Source: Tenrec ecaudatus
Lineage: Eukaryota; Chordata; Mammalia; Afrosoricida; Tenrecidae
NCBI RefSeq assembly: GCF_050624435.1
Contig: NC_134540.1
Location: 107,289,739-107,353,738 of the forward strand
Direction: 5' to 3'
Length of the DNA stretch: 64,000 nt
The position numbers and the translations under genes were made by a program. This document shows, one piece after another, positions 46,476-56,792 of the stretch. The notes beneath the pieces are model-generated. The model ran no database searches. It was not told the origin of the DNA and saw only the letters and a program-made list of their open reading frames with translations. Positions within the stretch are counted from its first letter, which is position 1. The number at the start of each line of letters is the position of its first letter.

Positions 46476-46714
46476 ACTTTCCTGAACGTGCCAAGCAGGG
46501 CTGATGCTATAAAAGGTATTAAATAACTTCATAGTAGCATTTAGAACATATCTATAAAGACTTACTTTTGAGATCAAGAGAAAACAAATCTGAAATATGT
46601 AAGGGGATATACCACCCCCCCAAAAAAACTCGCCACCCAAACGGAAAAAAGCCCCGTTGGGTGGAGTTTAGTACACCTTTTTCCCACTAGGCAAGCATCA
46701 AATAACTGTTAGTG

Positions 46715-47400
46715 CACTCAGTGGTGTTGCCTGGAAAGATTCTCTGTTCAGAGAATTTTTCATAAAAAGTTTTGCTGGAGCCTTTGTTTTTCACAATGGC
46801 TGATTTAAGAGAACAATGTGTGGCTATGAAATTGTTTCCTGCTCGGAAAAAATACTGCAGAAACTGTTGTGATGTTACAAGGACAGTGCTATGGAGAGTG
46901 GGTTTTCTCCTTTCAAAAAAGGTGATTTGTCGCTTGATGACAAACCTAGTTCTGGATGTTTGCCAACTTCCTGAATGGATGAAAATGTCAACTCACTGCG
47001 TTTAGTTTGTTCCACCAAGTCAGACTGTTCATCAAGCTTTCTATTTAGAGATTTTGCAAAGACTGAGTGTGTGACAAAAGCCTAATTCATGACAGATGGG
47101 GACTGATTTTGCTACCATGACAATGATCTGCTCACACAGCCATCTCAGTGCACCAGTTTTTGGCAAAACACAGCTTGTCTCTCTTGCCCCAAGCACCTGA
47201 CCTCACTCATGTGACCTTTTTGTTTCCATGAACAAAGGAGGACATGAAAGGATAGCAATTTGATGATGATGAAGAGGTGAAGGAAAAAAAACAAGGGAGG
47301 CGCTGTCAGCAATCCCAACAGATGAGTTTGAAAAAAATGTTTCCAAGGACAGAATTGCAGATTAAGTGTAATGGAGTATTCTGAAGGCTATATGGTTGTT
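46715..47400 (+). pseudogene. Mariner-like transposase pseudogene
   Basis: Conceptual translation across frames gives WKDSLFREFF, a helix-turn-helix-like ETVVMLQGQCYGE segment, FKKGDLSLDDKPSSG (matching the mariner 'FKRGETSVDDDPRSGRPS' linker), MDENV, and later APDLTSLM(P)C-DLFVS, the region of the last catalytic aspartate. Frameshifts and stops are frequent and no inverted ends were found. Confidence 0.7.
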
Positions 47401-47414
47401 TCGTAAAAAGAATT

Positions 47415-47702
47415 TATATATGGACGAACAGAAAAGTGGGTGAAGGGAGACGTTGGACAGTGTAAGATATGACAAAATAATAATTTATAAACTATCAAGG
47501 GTTCATGAGCGAGGGAGGAGCAGGGAGGGAGGGGGGAAAATGAGCTGATGCAAGGGGCTTAGAGAGCAAATGTTTTGAGAAGGATGAGGGCAATGAATAT
47601 ACAAATGTGCTTTACACAATTGTGATAAGTATGGAATGTGGTAAGAGTTGTATGAGCCCGTAATAAAATGATTAAAAAAACTAAAATAAAATTTTAAAAA
47701 AA
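47415..47702 (+). mobile_element. L1 3' end
   Basis: Plus-orientation tail from 'agaaaagtgggtgaagggagacgttggacag' to AATAAAATGATT and A-rich sequence. It directly follows the mariner relic. Confidence 0.8.
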
Positions 47703-48469
47703 GAAAAAGTTAAATATATAGCTGTAACCAAAAGAAAAATATTGTTTTTTTGGGGGTATTCCCTCATTTACTCTGTAGACATGTAGATTCTGCTAGTTTA
47801 TAACTGAAAAGGGTAAGGTAAGTTATAAAGTACATTCCTCTTATTCTGAACATGACTATTTATTGAGTGGCTGGTAATGCACTAAGAATATGAATAGAAG
47901 GTAAAAAAACCAACATAACTCCTTTAGGTTTTAATGAAAATAAATTTATTTTAATTTGCATATATAAAATTTAAAAATCACTAACTTTTGGTGTTACCTT
48001 GAAGTTAAATACTGATTATTAAAAAGTAAGTAAGGCCTTTATAGTTTTAAGACCTTTTTCAAAAGAACAAAAATTTAAAAAAAATTGAGACTGTTAAACA
48101 AAAGTCTTCTGCAAAGGTTAAAAAAAAGACAAAAGGGAAAGGAAGGAGAAAAAACCAGAGTAATATAAAGTTAGAAGGCATGGGAGTAAAATTCTGCTAC
48201 ACATAGCAAAGTACTTAGAGCTTCTTTTACTTAGGTGCCCAGTGAATAGGTTGGTCATTGCTAAGGTTTTTCATATATTTTATGTTGTATGCTTTCATAC
48301 AATTTTAGGACTAGAATTTCAAGACTAATTCCCAATTTTTGATACTCCCCCCCCCACCTTATTGAACATCTGAAATATTTAGACTCCTTACTGTGGTGGA
48401 GTGACATTTCTAAATACGGCCCTTCTTTCCGTTTCACTCTAACTCACCAAATGAATGAGTGCGACCACA
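47703..48469. other. No feature recognised
   Basis: A-rich unassigned sequence. Confidence 0.35.
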
Positions 48470-48990
48470 CAAATAAGCTGTGATGACTCCAACGTGGGTA
48501 CCCGTCAGTTTTGCCATTCTCCAGTGTATGAGACAGCCATCTCTGATGCAGGAATCTTGGACCATCAGAAAGAACCACCCACCAGTAATACGAATGAAGT
48601 GGCAAAGGCAGGTGAGGAACCAGTGAGAAGGGACCATGAGATTAAGGCAGAGCAATGAGTAGGCTTCCTGGCCCATGAAGGCAAAGGTCAAGGACTGCAT
48701 GATCGAGAAGTTGAAGACTAGAGCGGAAATTGGGTGCTGGCTGAGAAGAGTTGCTGCTGAAATCCAAACATCCGTAATGTTTTGTGATACTGGCTTCTGG
48801 TAACCTGTTAACTTCACTAATAAACTCCCATAGTACAATATTTATAGTGTTGTGTGGTGAGTGCAAGGAAGATAGAATCCAGCAGAGAAGTAGTCTTGGA
48901 GGAATGGTTGGTGTCAGATAGGTTTTGTTTGTTGTGGAGATGGAGTCTCCTCCCTCCGGGAAGCTGGGGAAAGTCAGAAATGCCATTTCT
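48470..48990 (+). repeat. Dispersed repeat, related to 27830-28335
   Basis: Shares ordered phrases with the copy at 27830 ('taacctgtt-act-ctaataaactccc', 'ccagcagagaagtag'). The family is unidentified. Confidence 0.4.
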
Positions 48991-49185
48991 AATCACTGAA
49001 AATTATCTCAAATTCTGTTGAAAATACACAATATATTTTACATAATGCACACTTATTTGTAAGATACGCAAATAATTTTAAAGTACTTTTATTTCACTAA
49101 AGAAACAAAAGGGAAATATTTGTTTTATATTAGGTTAAAAATCTGAATATTTACATAGAATGTAAGTATGCTTTAATTTTTTTTT

Positions 49186-49330
49186 GTCCCCCCAGTACCA
49201 CAAATTATGCAGTCGAGTTCCCCACATTTGGGGAAATCGCAGGGGTCAGCACACCCGGAGTGCAATGGGTGAGCCTCGCCATGGGAAAACCACCTTCGTG
49301 ATCATGGTATCTCCCCTGCCAGGTAAGTAT
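49186..49330 (-). pseudogene. U1 snRNA pseudogene, 3' truncated with A-tail
   Basis: The minus strand reads U1 snRNA from its first base ('atacttacctggcaggggag', ending at 49330) for about 145 nt into the region before stem-loop 4. An A-run then takes over (complement at 49177-49185). A few substitutions occur, for example in loop regions. Similar A/T-rich sequence with 'ttaaag' on both sides suggests a target duplication. The missing 3' end, including the terminal hairpin, makes it non-functional. It lies about 180 bp beyond miR-16-1 on the same strand. Confidence 0.9.
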
Positions 49331-49511
49331 AACTTTAAATTTTTTGATGTAAGAAAAGCTTAATAAAATCCTGATAACACTTAGATGTGAAAAATGTCAA
49401 TGCTACCTTATTTTTATAGAATTATGCAAAACACATCAACACTGAAAATACTATCAATAAATTAAAAGTATCAGTTACGTTATTCGCCATTAAAATACAA
49501 TGTAGAGTGTG

Positions 49512-49600
49512 GTCAACCTTACTTCAGCAGCACAGTTAATACTGGAGATAATTTTACAATCTTAACACCAATATTTACGTGCTGCTAAGGCACTGCTGAC
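49512..49600 (-). ncRNA. MIR16-1: mir-16-1 precursor hairpin
   Basis: The minus strand gives an 89-nt hairpin of the same length as human mir-16-1. Mature miR-16-5p is 49587 down to 49566 (seed AGCAGCA intact), and the -3p arm is 49545 down to 49524, unchanged. The mature strand reads U, not C, at position 21, and a few loop bases differ. miR-16 represses cell-cycle and survival genes; it is processed with miR-15a from a shared primary transcript, in human the DLEU2 RNA. Confidence 0.97.
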
Positions 49601-49656
49601 TTTGATATCACAACAGCTATGGACAAAAGAAATATATTCTTTTCAGAAGATCAGAT

Positions 49657-49739
49657 CCTTGTATTCTTGAGGCAGCACAATATGGCCTGCACCTTTTCAA
49701 AATTCACAAACCATTATGTGCTGCTACGTTACTCCAAGG
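49657..49739 (-). ncRNA. MIR15A: mir-15a precursor hairpin
   Basis: An 83-nt minus-strand hairpin, same length as human. Mature miR-15a-5p is 49726 down to 49705 and matches the human mature sequence throughout; the -3p arm is 49689 down to 49668. Only the base next to the 5' mature end, one loop base and one 3'-stem base differ. It lies 56 bp upstream (in transcript direction) of mir-16-1, as in other mammals, so the two form one cluster. Confidence 0.97.
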
Positions 49740-49740
49740 T

Positions 49741-50598
49741 TTTGCTTTTTAAAAAAATGTCAACAAACATTAACGCCTAAAGAATACAAAGAACATTTTC
49801 TTTTAGGGTGGGAAAAGGGTAAATCAACTTAATTTCTACTAGTTTATTTAAAAATAAATTTTAATAACAAAAAGATTTCTAGAGACTCTAACATTGACAC
49901 ACTATGCACAATTAGTTACTTTTAAATACTGTAAGGAAATTTATTTCTACATCAAATAACCAAAGTCTACTACTGTGTGCCAAGCACAGCGCTATAAGAT
50001 ATGAACAAAATATGATTAACGTGAAAGGAAAAAAAGCTTTTGATTAATGTGAGGAAAAGAAGGTTTCTTTCCTTTCAAACTTTGTCAATGTAGGTAAAAT
50101 TAAATTTTAAATATGTATAAGGGCGTTCCCTTTTATAAAAAAAAGTTAATTCATAAAAGTTGGTCTTTACCTTGGTAAAAGCAAAATTTACAAACTGCAG
50201 CCTGTTCTTGTGGTATACCCTTCAAAAGACAATCATCATGTTGATTATTCATAATTTTAGAATGGGTAACCCCAAAATAATATGAAATGACACAGAGCTC
50301 AGTTTCAATGACCACAAACTAGGATGATTCAAGTAAGCTTTAAAGGAAAAGACTAAAAGCCACATGAAACATTTTAATACTGAATGTAATACAAATATAA
50401 TTCCAAATAACCAATTATCCTTTAGGTAATTTTAGAAGAACACAACCATCATTTTACCCTGAACTTTTCGCTCTATATTAGAACAGTTAGTTTCCTAAAG
50501 TTGGATCTCAGTTAGTATACTATGAAGCTTTGGAAAGATGGGTTAACTTGAAAAATAAAACAATCTGTGATTTTGAAAGTTATTTAGCATTTACTTCT
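49741..50598. other. Upstream side of the miRNA cluster, no feature recognised
   Basis: Intron-like AT-rich sequence in minus-strand transcript terms. No DLEU2 exon or promoter could be identified. Confidence 0.4.
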
Positions 50599-50599
50599 A

Positions 50600-50960
50600 C
50601 TGAAAACTAAACTGAGATATTGACATTGTCAGATGCTGTTAGTAGGCCTGGACTCAGTGATCCTGTGTGCAACGGAATGATCCTGTGTGCCATTCTCACA
50701 ATTCTTGTGTTTGCGCCCATTGTTGCAGCCACTATATCAAGTCCTGTTGTCAAGGGTTTTCCTCTTTTTCGCTGCCATTCTACTTTACAAGCATGCTGTC
50801 CCAGGAACTGGCCCCTTTTAGTACAAAGCCCAAAGTAAGTGAGACAAAGTCTCACCATTCTTGCCCCTTAAGAAGCACCCTGGATACGTCTGTCCTTTCA
50901 GCAGTCCACGGTACTTTCAATATTCGTCACCAGTTCCACACTTCAAACGCAAAGGTAAGA
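50600..50960 (-). mobile_element. RTE LINE fragment
   Basis: Reverse-orientation RTE 3' region: 'cgcccattgttgcagccactatatcaagtc', 'aagtgagacaaagtctcaccattcttgcccctta'. Parallel copies lie at 32930 and 11400. Confidence 0.6.
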
Positions 50961-51629
50961 TAGTTGTCACCAAAGTACTGAAATCTTTAAACAAAGTCAC
51001 ATACTTTCTGAGATAATAAAATGCTTTGAAAGTCTGATCCAAAGTTTAGAGTAGAAGAAAAAAGTGTATCAATATTCCAAAAGATATGAAATTTTGTTCA
51101 GCAACTATAAAATGCCCTACTATCTTAAGTTCTGATTTTTCCCCAATAGTGATCTTTTACTTTGGGGAAGCAGGTTTCATATTATGCCTTCAAGAGAGCT
51201 CTATTTTAAAAGTAAAATTCTTTTGACTCTGTATGTTCAAATTATTGCCATTAACCACAATAGGAATATTTAGATCCTAACTATGGCATGAAAATGTTTC
51301 TGTAATTTGTTTAGCTGTATCTTTATGCTTCTGAACATTTAGTTTTACTCTTAATCGAGCATGAATACAATGTATAATGATAATTACTTTCTTCAAATAC
51401 AACTATATACAGCCCCTGTGCCAGAGAATGGTGATCCTAGCAAAAATGCAACAGAATATATGCAAATGACTTGCTAAGCTATTATACCTGGAGGAGGAGT
51501 AAAAATAGCTATTTAAAAAATACATTTAAGCAAAGCGTTAATGAGTGTTATAAGGTCTAAACGTGAGTTTTACTAATGTAATTTTTTCATTACTATTGAG
51601 ATATCAAAATTTTTAAATGTTTAAATATA

Positions 51630-52870
51630 GAAAGCTGATGGTGCCTGGCTATCAAAATAGTGACTGGGGTCTTAAAGGCTTGAAGATAAACAAGCAGCCA
51701 TCTAGCTCAGAAGCAACCAAGTCCACATGGAAGAACACACCAACCTGTGTGATCGAGTGGTCCCGAAGGGATCAGTTACCAGGCATCAAAGAACAAAAAA
51801 TCATATCATGGACTGCACACCTCTATGATAGGATCGCTGAAGACAAATGGGTGCATAAGCAAATGTGGTGAAGAAAGCTGATGGTGCCCAGCTATCAAAA
51901 GAGATAGTGTCTGGGGTCTTAAAGGCTTGAAGGTGAACAAGTGGCCATCTAGCTCAGAAGCAAAAAAGCCCACATGGAAGAAGCACACCAGCCAGTGCGA
52001 TCACGAGGTGCCAAAGGGACCAGATATAAGGCATCATGCAAAAAAAAAAAGATATATGTGTGTATATGCATATATATGTGTATGTATATGTATGTATGTG
52101 TATATATGTATACCATATTGAATGAAGGGGGAAGTGCAGAGTGGAGACCCAAGACCCAAGTGTCGGCCAATGGAGATCCCCTCTTAGAGGGGTTTAGGAG
52201 AGGAGATGGGTTAATTAGGGTGTGAGGTATTACCAATGAAGAACACAGCTTTCCCCCAGATCCTGGATGCTTCCTCCCCTCAACTACCATGATCCTAATT
52301 CTACCTCGCAGGGCTGGATAGGGCAGAGGTTGTACACTGGTGCATATGGGGGCTGGAGGCACAGGGAATCCAGGGTGGATGATACCTTCAGGACCAGGGG
52401 TGTGAGGGGCGATGCTGGGAGAGTGGAGGGTGAGTGGGTTGGAAAGGGGGAACTGAGTACAAGGATCCACATGTGACCTCTTCCCTGGGAGAGGGACGGC
52501 AGAGAAGGGGGGGAAGGGAGACTCCGGATAGGGCAAGATATGACAAAATAACGATGTATAAATTACCAAGGGCACATGAGGGAGGGGGGAGCGGGGAGGG
52601 AGGGAAAAAAAAAAGAGGACCTGATGCAAGGGGCTTAAGTGGAGAGCAAATGCTTTGAGAATAATTGGGGCAGGGAATGTATGGATGGTGATAAGAGTTG
52701 TATGAGTCCCTAATAAAATGCAAAAAAAGAAAAGAGGAGAAAAAAAAATGATTAGGGCAAAGAATGTACAGATGTGCTTTATACAATTGATGTATGTATA
52801 TGTATGGACTGTGATAAGAGTTGTATGAGCCCCTAATAAATTGTTTAAAAAATAAAATAAAAGCCACAAA
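51630..52870 (+). mobile_element. L1 3'UTR insertion with two internal units and a double tail
   Basis: The perfect 15-bp direct repeat aaatgtttaaatata (51615-51629 and 52871-52885) shows that the whole 1.24 kb inserted at once. It contains two ~230-bp units (about 51630-51875 and 51876-52040), a TATG-rich simple repeat (52050-52112), the polypurine block, a first 3' end (AATAAAATG at about 52712), an A-rich linker, then a second partial 3' end starting 'aaaatgattagggcaaag' (about 52746) with its own tail. Confidence 0.85.
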
Positions 52871-53149
52871 AAATGTTTAAATATATATAATTTAGGTCAC
52901 AGATTAACTCGTTCTAGATATAAATGGATATGTGCTTAAGCCATACTTTACTTTACTGATTGGATTCTAACCAACCTTTTGATTACCATCCATCTACTCA
53001 AAATACTCAATAGGCATTCTAAATAGAGTTTACTTTGGTTCCAACGTTTGTATAATCAGGACCCACATATATTTCCTACTTTTTATCCATGAGAACATTC
53101 TGCCATTCAAATGCGATGTGCAGACCTCTTTGAAACCATCAGTCTATTA

Positions 53150-53369
53150 CAGGGATTGGCAAGTTGTGGTTTGCAAGCCAGCTTTGTGAGCCATGTATGG
53201 TTCTTTTGGTATGTACATGTCTCTCTGAAGTAAAGCTGAAAAATTTAAAAGATTATTCAGATAATGGTGATTCCATTTGTTTGTAAAAATACATTTCTGG
53301 ACCTTGAATAATTTTAAAATGTTGTGAGGGACAGAACTGGCTTTTGTTTCAAAAGTTTATTGACTCCTG
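53150..53369. mobile_element. Old non-autonomous hAT
   Basis: 'cagggattggcaag' at left and 'tattgactcctg' at right, with flanks gtctatta (53142-53149) and gtctagtt (53370-53377) sharing five leading bases. The interior resembles Charlie-type short elements, strongly diverged. Confidence 0.45.
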
Positions 53370-53377
53370 GTCTAGTT

Positions 53378-54004
53378 TATTTGATATATATACCTAACTA
53401 GGTCTACAAGTTTAAACTACAGCTCCTGCCAGAGCTCAAAGTACTCACAATATCCTTTCCCTTCCTTTACAAATTTTAAAATAATTTTTTACTACTGTCA
53501 ACTTTATCCAATATAGATAGAACTTAAAGGCACATAATACTCAAGACACATGCATCCCCACTTTTGATGACAATGCAAGATTTTCTTCCCCAGATTTTCA
53601 CCTCAACTTTCCTGGGCGATACTGACCTGTCCAATGACCATGCATTTTTGAATATAGACAATAATTCTCAGTATTGAGTACTGTTTTGAACAGACAAGGA
53701 ACTAGCTGTGTGGCAATGTTTCCTGCTATGGCCCATGTTATTTCTCTACTCCTTTGTCTGTTCTTTGGAAACAATGCTCCATCCTTTAAATATCTGCTTT
53801 CAAGTCTGCCAGCTACAAGAAAAGCAATTCTCTCTCAGAATACATGGAGAGAACACTAATGGTTAGACTCAAAACCTGAAAGAAAAAAAAGCACATATAT
53901 ATCACACACAACATTAAAAAAAATAGTGCTTTAAAATCAGAAATCTTTACTGAACAAAAATATCAAAATATTAACCTTTTGTTTCTGGGCATTCCCTTCT
54001 AATC
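53378..54004. other. No feature recognised
   Basis: Unassigned AT-rich sequence. Confidence 0.35.
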
Positions 54005-54430
54005 TATGTCTATACAATTCTGCAAGGGATATTTCTTATCACTCTAATCCTTTTTTTGAAGAACTGCTTTTCAATTTACACCATGTCAAAAGAGCAGTTT
54101 GGGCATCCTCGAGAGGTGGTGTTCATTTTAAATATTCTTTACAGTTTGAGGACCCAGAGGAAGTTTGAAGGATTGATTATCAGGGGTATATTATAGATTG
54201 GGTCAGTTCCCCAATGCTGTTCTTGTAGGACAACCCTTGTTACCTCAAAGAATGGGCAGTGCATTTTTGGGGAGGAAAAGAAATCATTGGAGCAATTTTG
54301 CGGTTTTGCTTTTTTCTCAATGCAGCTTTCAGTTTTCTTAAAACTTCTTCATAGTAAGCCCTAATGATCATCCTGTGCCCATCAAGAAAATACCATAGAC
54401 ATGTCACCATAACCTGAATTAACCTCTTGA
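54005..54430 (-). pseudogene. Mariner-family transposase relic
   Basis: Read on the minus strand it parallels 44880-45285 and 40325-40620: 'MKKF…KLH' before and 'FFKKGLE' after a stretch where the second catalytic region would be. Many stops. Confidence 0.55.
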
Positions 54431-54574
54431 ATTTAATGACTCAGCAGATTTCCTGGAAAAGAACTGTTTAGATTAGACCTTGCTCTCTGAATCGAATTGG
54501 CAAATCTAAGACTTGTCTTCAATTATGACTCACTCCATAAAATCATGTTATCTTGGATCTTGCACCTAGTTTAT

Positions 54575-55010
54575 TTTTCCCCAAATCATTTTATTGGGGG
54601 CTCTTATCATATTTTTTTGGTTGAGAATTTTTGGGCATGTGTTTGTGAAGGAGATTGGTCTGTTTTTTTCTTGTGTATCAGGGTTATGTTTGTTTTACAG
54701 AATGACTTTGGGAGTGTGTATCATATATTCCAGTAGAGTCTGTGTAGAATTGGTTTCTCACTGAATATTTGGTAGAATATCCCTGTGAAGCCAACTGGTC
54801 CTGGGCTTTTCTTGGTTGGAAGTTTCTTGATGAGCTTCTCTTCTTTTCTTGGGAGTTTCTACATCCATCTGCATTAATTTGAGTATATTGTAGTTGCAGG
54901 AGCTCTTTTTCAAAGTATTTCATTGCGTTTGGGTAATTTTCAGTGATTTGAGTTTGTTATTCTTGATATTTTTTGGGTGTTCTCCAGTTCACTGCTGTTT
55001 CTGGGCTATT
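54575..55010 (-). mobile_element. Rearranged L1: 3' tail fused to ORF2 sequence
   Basis: 54580-54610 is the L1 tail in reverse ('aaatcattttattgggggctcttatca'). It jumps into minus-strand ORF2 at about 54630: the segment 'gtatcagggttatgtttgttttacagaatgactttgggag' through 'aagccaactggtcctgggcttttcttggttgg' is the familiar antisense of the L1 reverse-transcriptase region. An internal deletion or a twin-priming-like event removed what lay between. Confidence 0.7.
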
Positions 55011-55317
55011 GGGGCAGTAGGGGAAATGAGCTCTGTTGAGTTATGGGAGGAAGGTCAAATAAGAGTCAGAAAACAGTGGGAAACTGTAACAGTCATTTTT
55101 ATAAGTAGACAGATGTGCTAAAAGGCATATATATTTGCTAAAAGTACAAACATATATCTGTACGTATTCATTTACAAGGGGCTTGCATTTAAGATTACAA
55201 CTAGATGGTGCCCACTACTTCCCAAATGCTCTGAATAGGATGTTAAATTCACATAAGAAAAATTCATAAAAGTATCATTTTTTCTCCCATGACCTTATTG
55301 GGTTACATATTGGGCTA

Positions 55318-55455
55318 TTATCCTCAGGGTCAGCAGTTCAACAACACCAGCCACATTTTCTACTCCCATAAAAAGTTACCATCTCTGAAAACCCCATGGG
55401 TAGTTCTATCATCCCCTAAAGGGTTGCTATGAGTCAAAGTGACTTGAATTTGAGA
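55318..55455 (+). repeat. AfroSINE
   Basis: 'ggtcagcagttcaacaacaccagcc' box B, 'ctactcccataaaaagttac' and 'gggttgctatgagtcaaagtgacttga' 3' part. Confidence 0.75.
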
Positions 55456-56790
55456 GACCATCAATCTAACTGCCAAAAAACTGTTCACAATGATTATTAT
55501 TTTCTCATGACTACAACTGGTGGACAATTATCTGAGCAACTTACTAAAGTGCAAATATCTATTAAAAGTAGATCTACAGTATTAGAATTGTCAGATCTGT
55601 TTAGTGCATCATGCAAAAGCATTTTTAATGACAATGCAACCAATTTTATTACACTTGCAATCCCATCAATGACTTGGTTCCACATTTTGATTTTTTCCCC
55701 TCAGTATTGTCAGCCCTAATTTATATTCTATTTATAATTCAAAGACTGACAATATTTTTAGAATGGTGTGGTTATGTCAGTACTATTGGCTTTAATTAGC
55801 AACACTTCTAAGAATTTATCATAACTATAGTCCAATGTGACGAACGGTTTTTAAAAATTTCTTTTTAATCACACTAGCTCTTGATAGCAGGCACATTTAG
55901 TACATCTAAAATACAAAGCAGTTTGTCTCGAGCATGTTTAACACTGGTAGCACAAATACTAAATTTCCTCCTCCATCTCCTGTTTTCCTACTTAGGAATG
56001 AACTGCATTTACGAAAAAAAAAAAAAAACTCTTATCTTAAACAATGGCAAAATCATGGATTAGCATCAGTGCAATGTACCTATTTTTCTGGGTATAATTT
56101 AATTGGAAGCAGCAACATTTTCATATATGGAACTCAAGGGAATTCTAGGCACACCACCTGGAACAAACAGCAAAAAGCAACACAATCCTGAAATATGGCA
56201 TGTGACCTATGCTTTAAAAAATTCTGAAGTATCCAGGAATACGTTCATAATGCTTACAATTTTAAAAAAAGTTTTCAATTAGCAAAAATCGCCTCGGCAT
56301 TGCCACGGTGCAAAGCTAATGCTTACAAATTTATAAAGGAGAAAAAATTTTAGTACTTAAGTAATACCTAGTTATTTTTGAATGTAGACAGTTTAAAGTA
56401 GGAGTACAATATTAATCCAAAGATTAAAAAAAAAAAACTTAAATAGAAGAAAGGCCAAGCTGACTTTCAAGGCATTATATAGGATTCATTGGGTATTTGC
56501 ATATGTTTCTATTTTAATTTTCCAAAGATAAAAGTTAAAAAGGGAAAGAATAAGAATAATGTGATCTGTGGTTTATGGCTAATACTTTTCAAATAAGTTT
56601 ATTAAACATTGTATTTTTAACTGAATTTTACCCTTAAAATCTACCATTTCCTATTGAGGTAAGTGGTAGATCTTTTATTACATAAGGTCAACATTCTCCC
56701 ACACACATTTAAAGTCACTAATGCAACATTCCGACAGAAAGGAAAAGAAAAGCATCAGAAGTGCTAGCTTCCAGGTAAGCATGGCCATTT
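55456..56790. other. No feature recognised
   Basis: AT-rich. The open frame at 55429-55719 begins in SINE sequence and has no family match I can name. Confidence 0.35.
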
Positions 56791-56792
56791 TA

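Noticed and set aside
46715-47005. 77-codon open frame as a host gene
   Set aside because: Matches a frameshifted mariner transposase.
49186-49330. Functional U1 snRNA gene
   Set aside because: 3' end with stem-loop 4 is missing, an A-run follows, and no snRNA promoter element is evident upstream on the minus strand.
51949-52869. 306-codon open frame on the minus strand
   Set aside because: It lies wholly within an L1 3'UTR and reads the complement of its purine-rich tract; similar frames recur in each copy.
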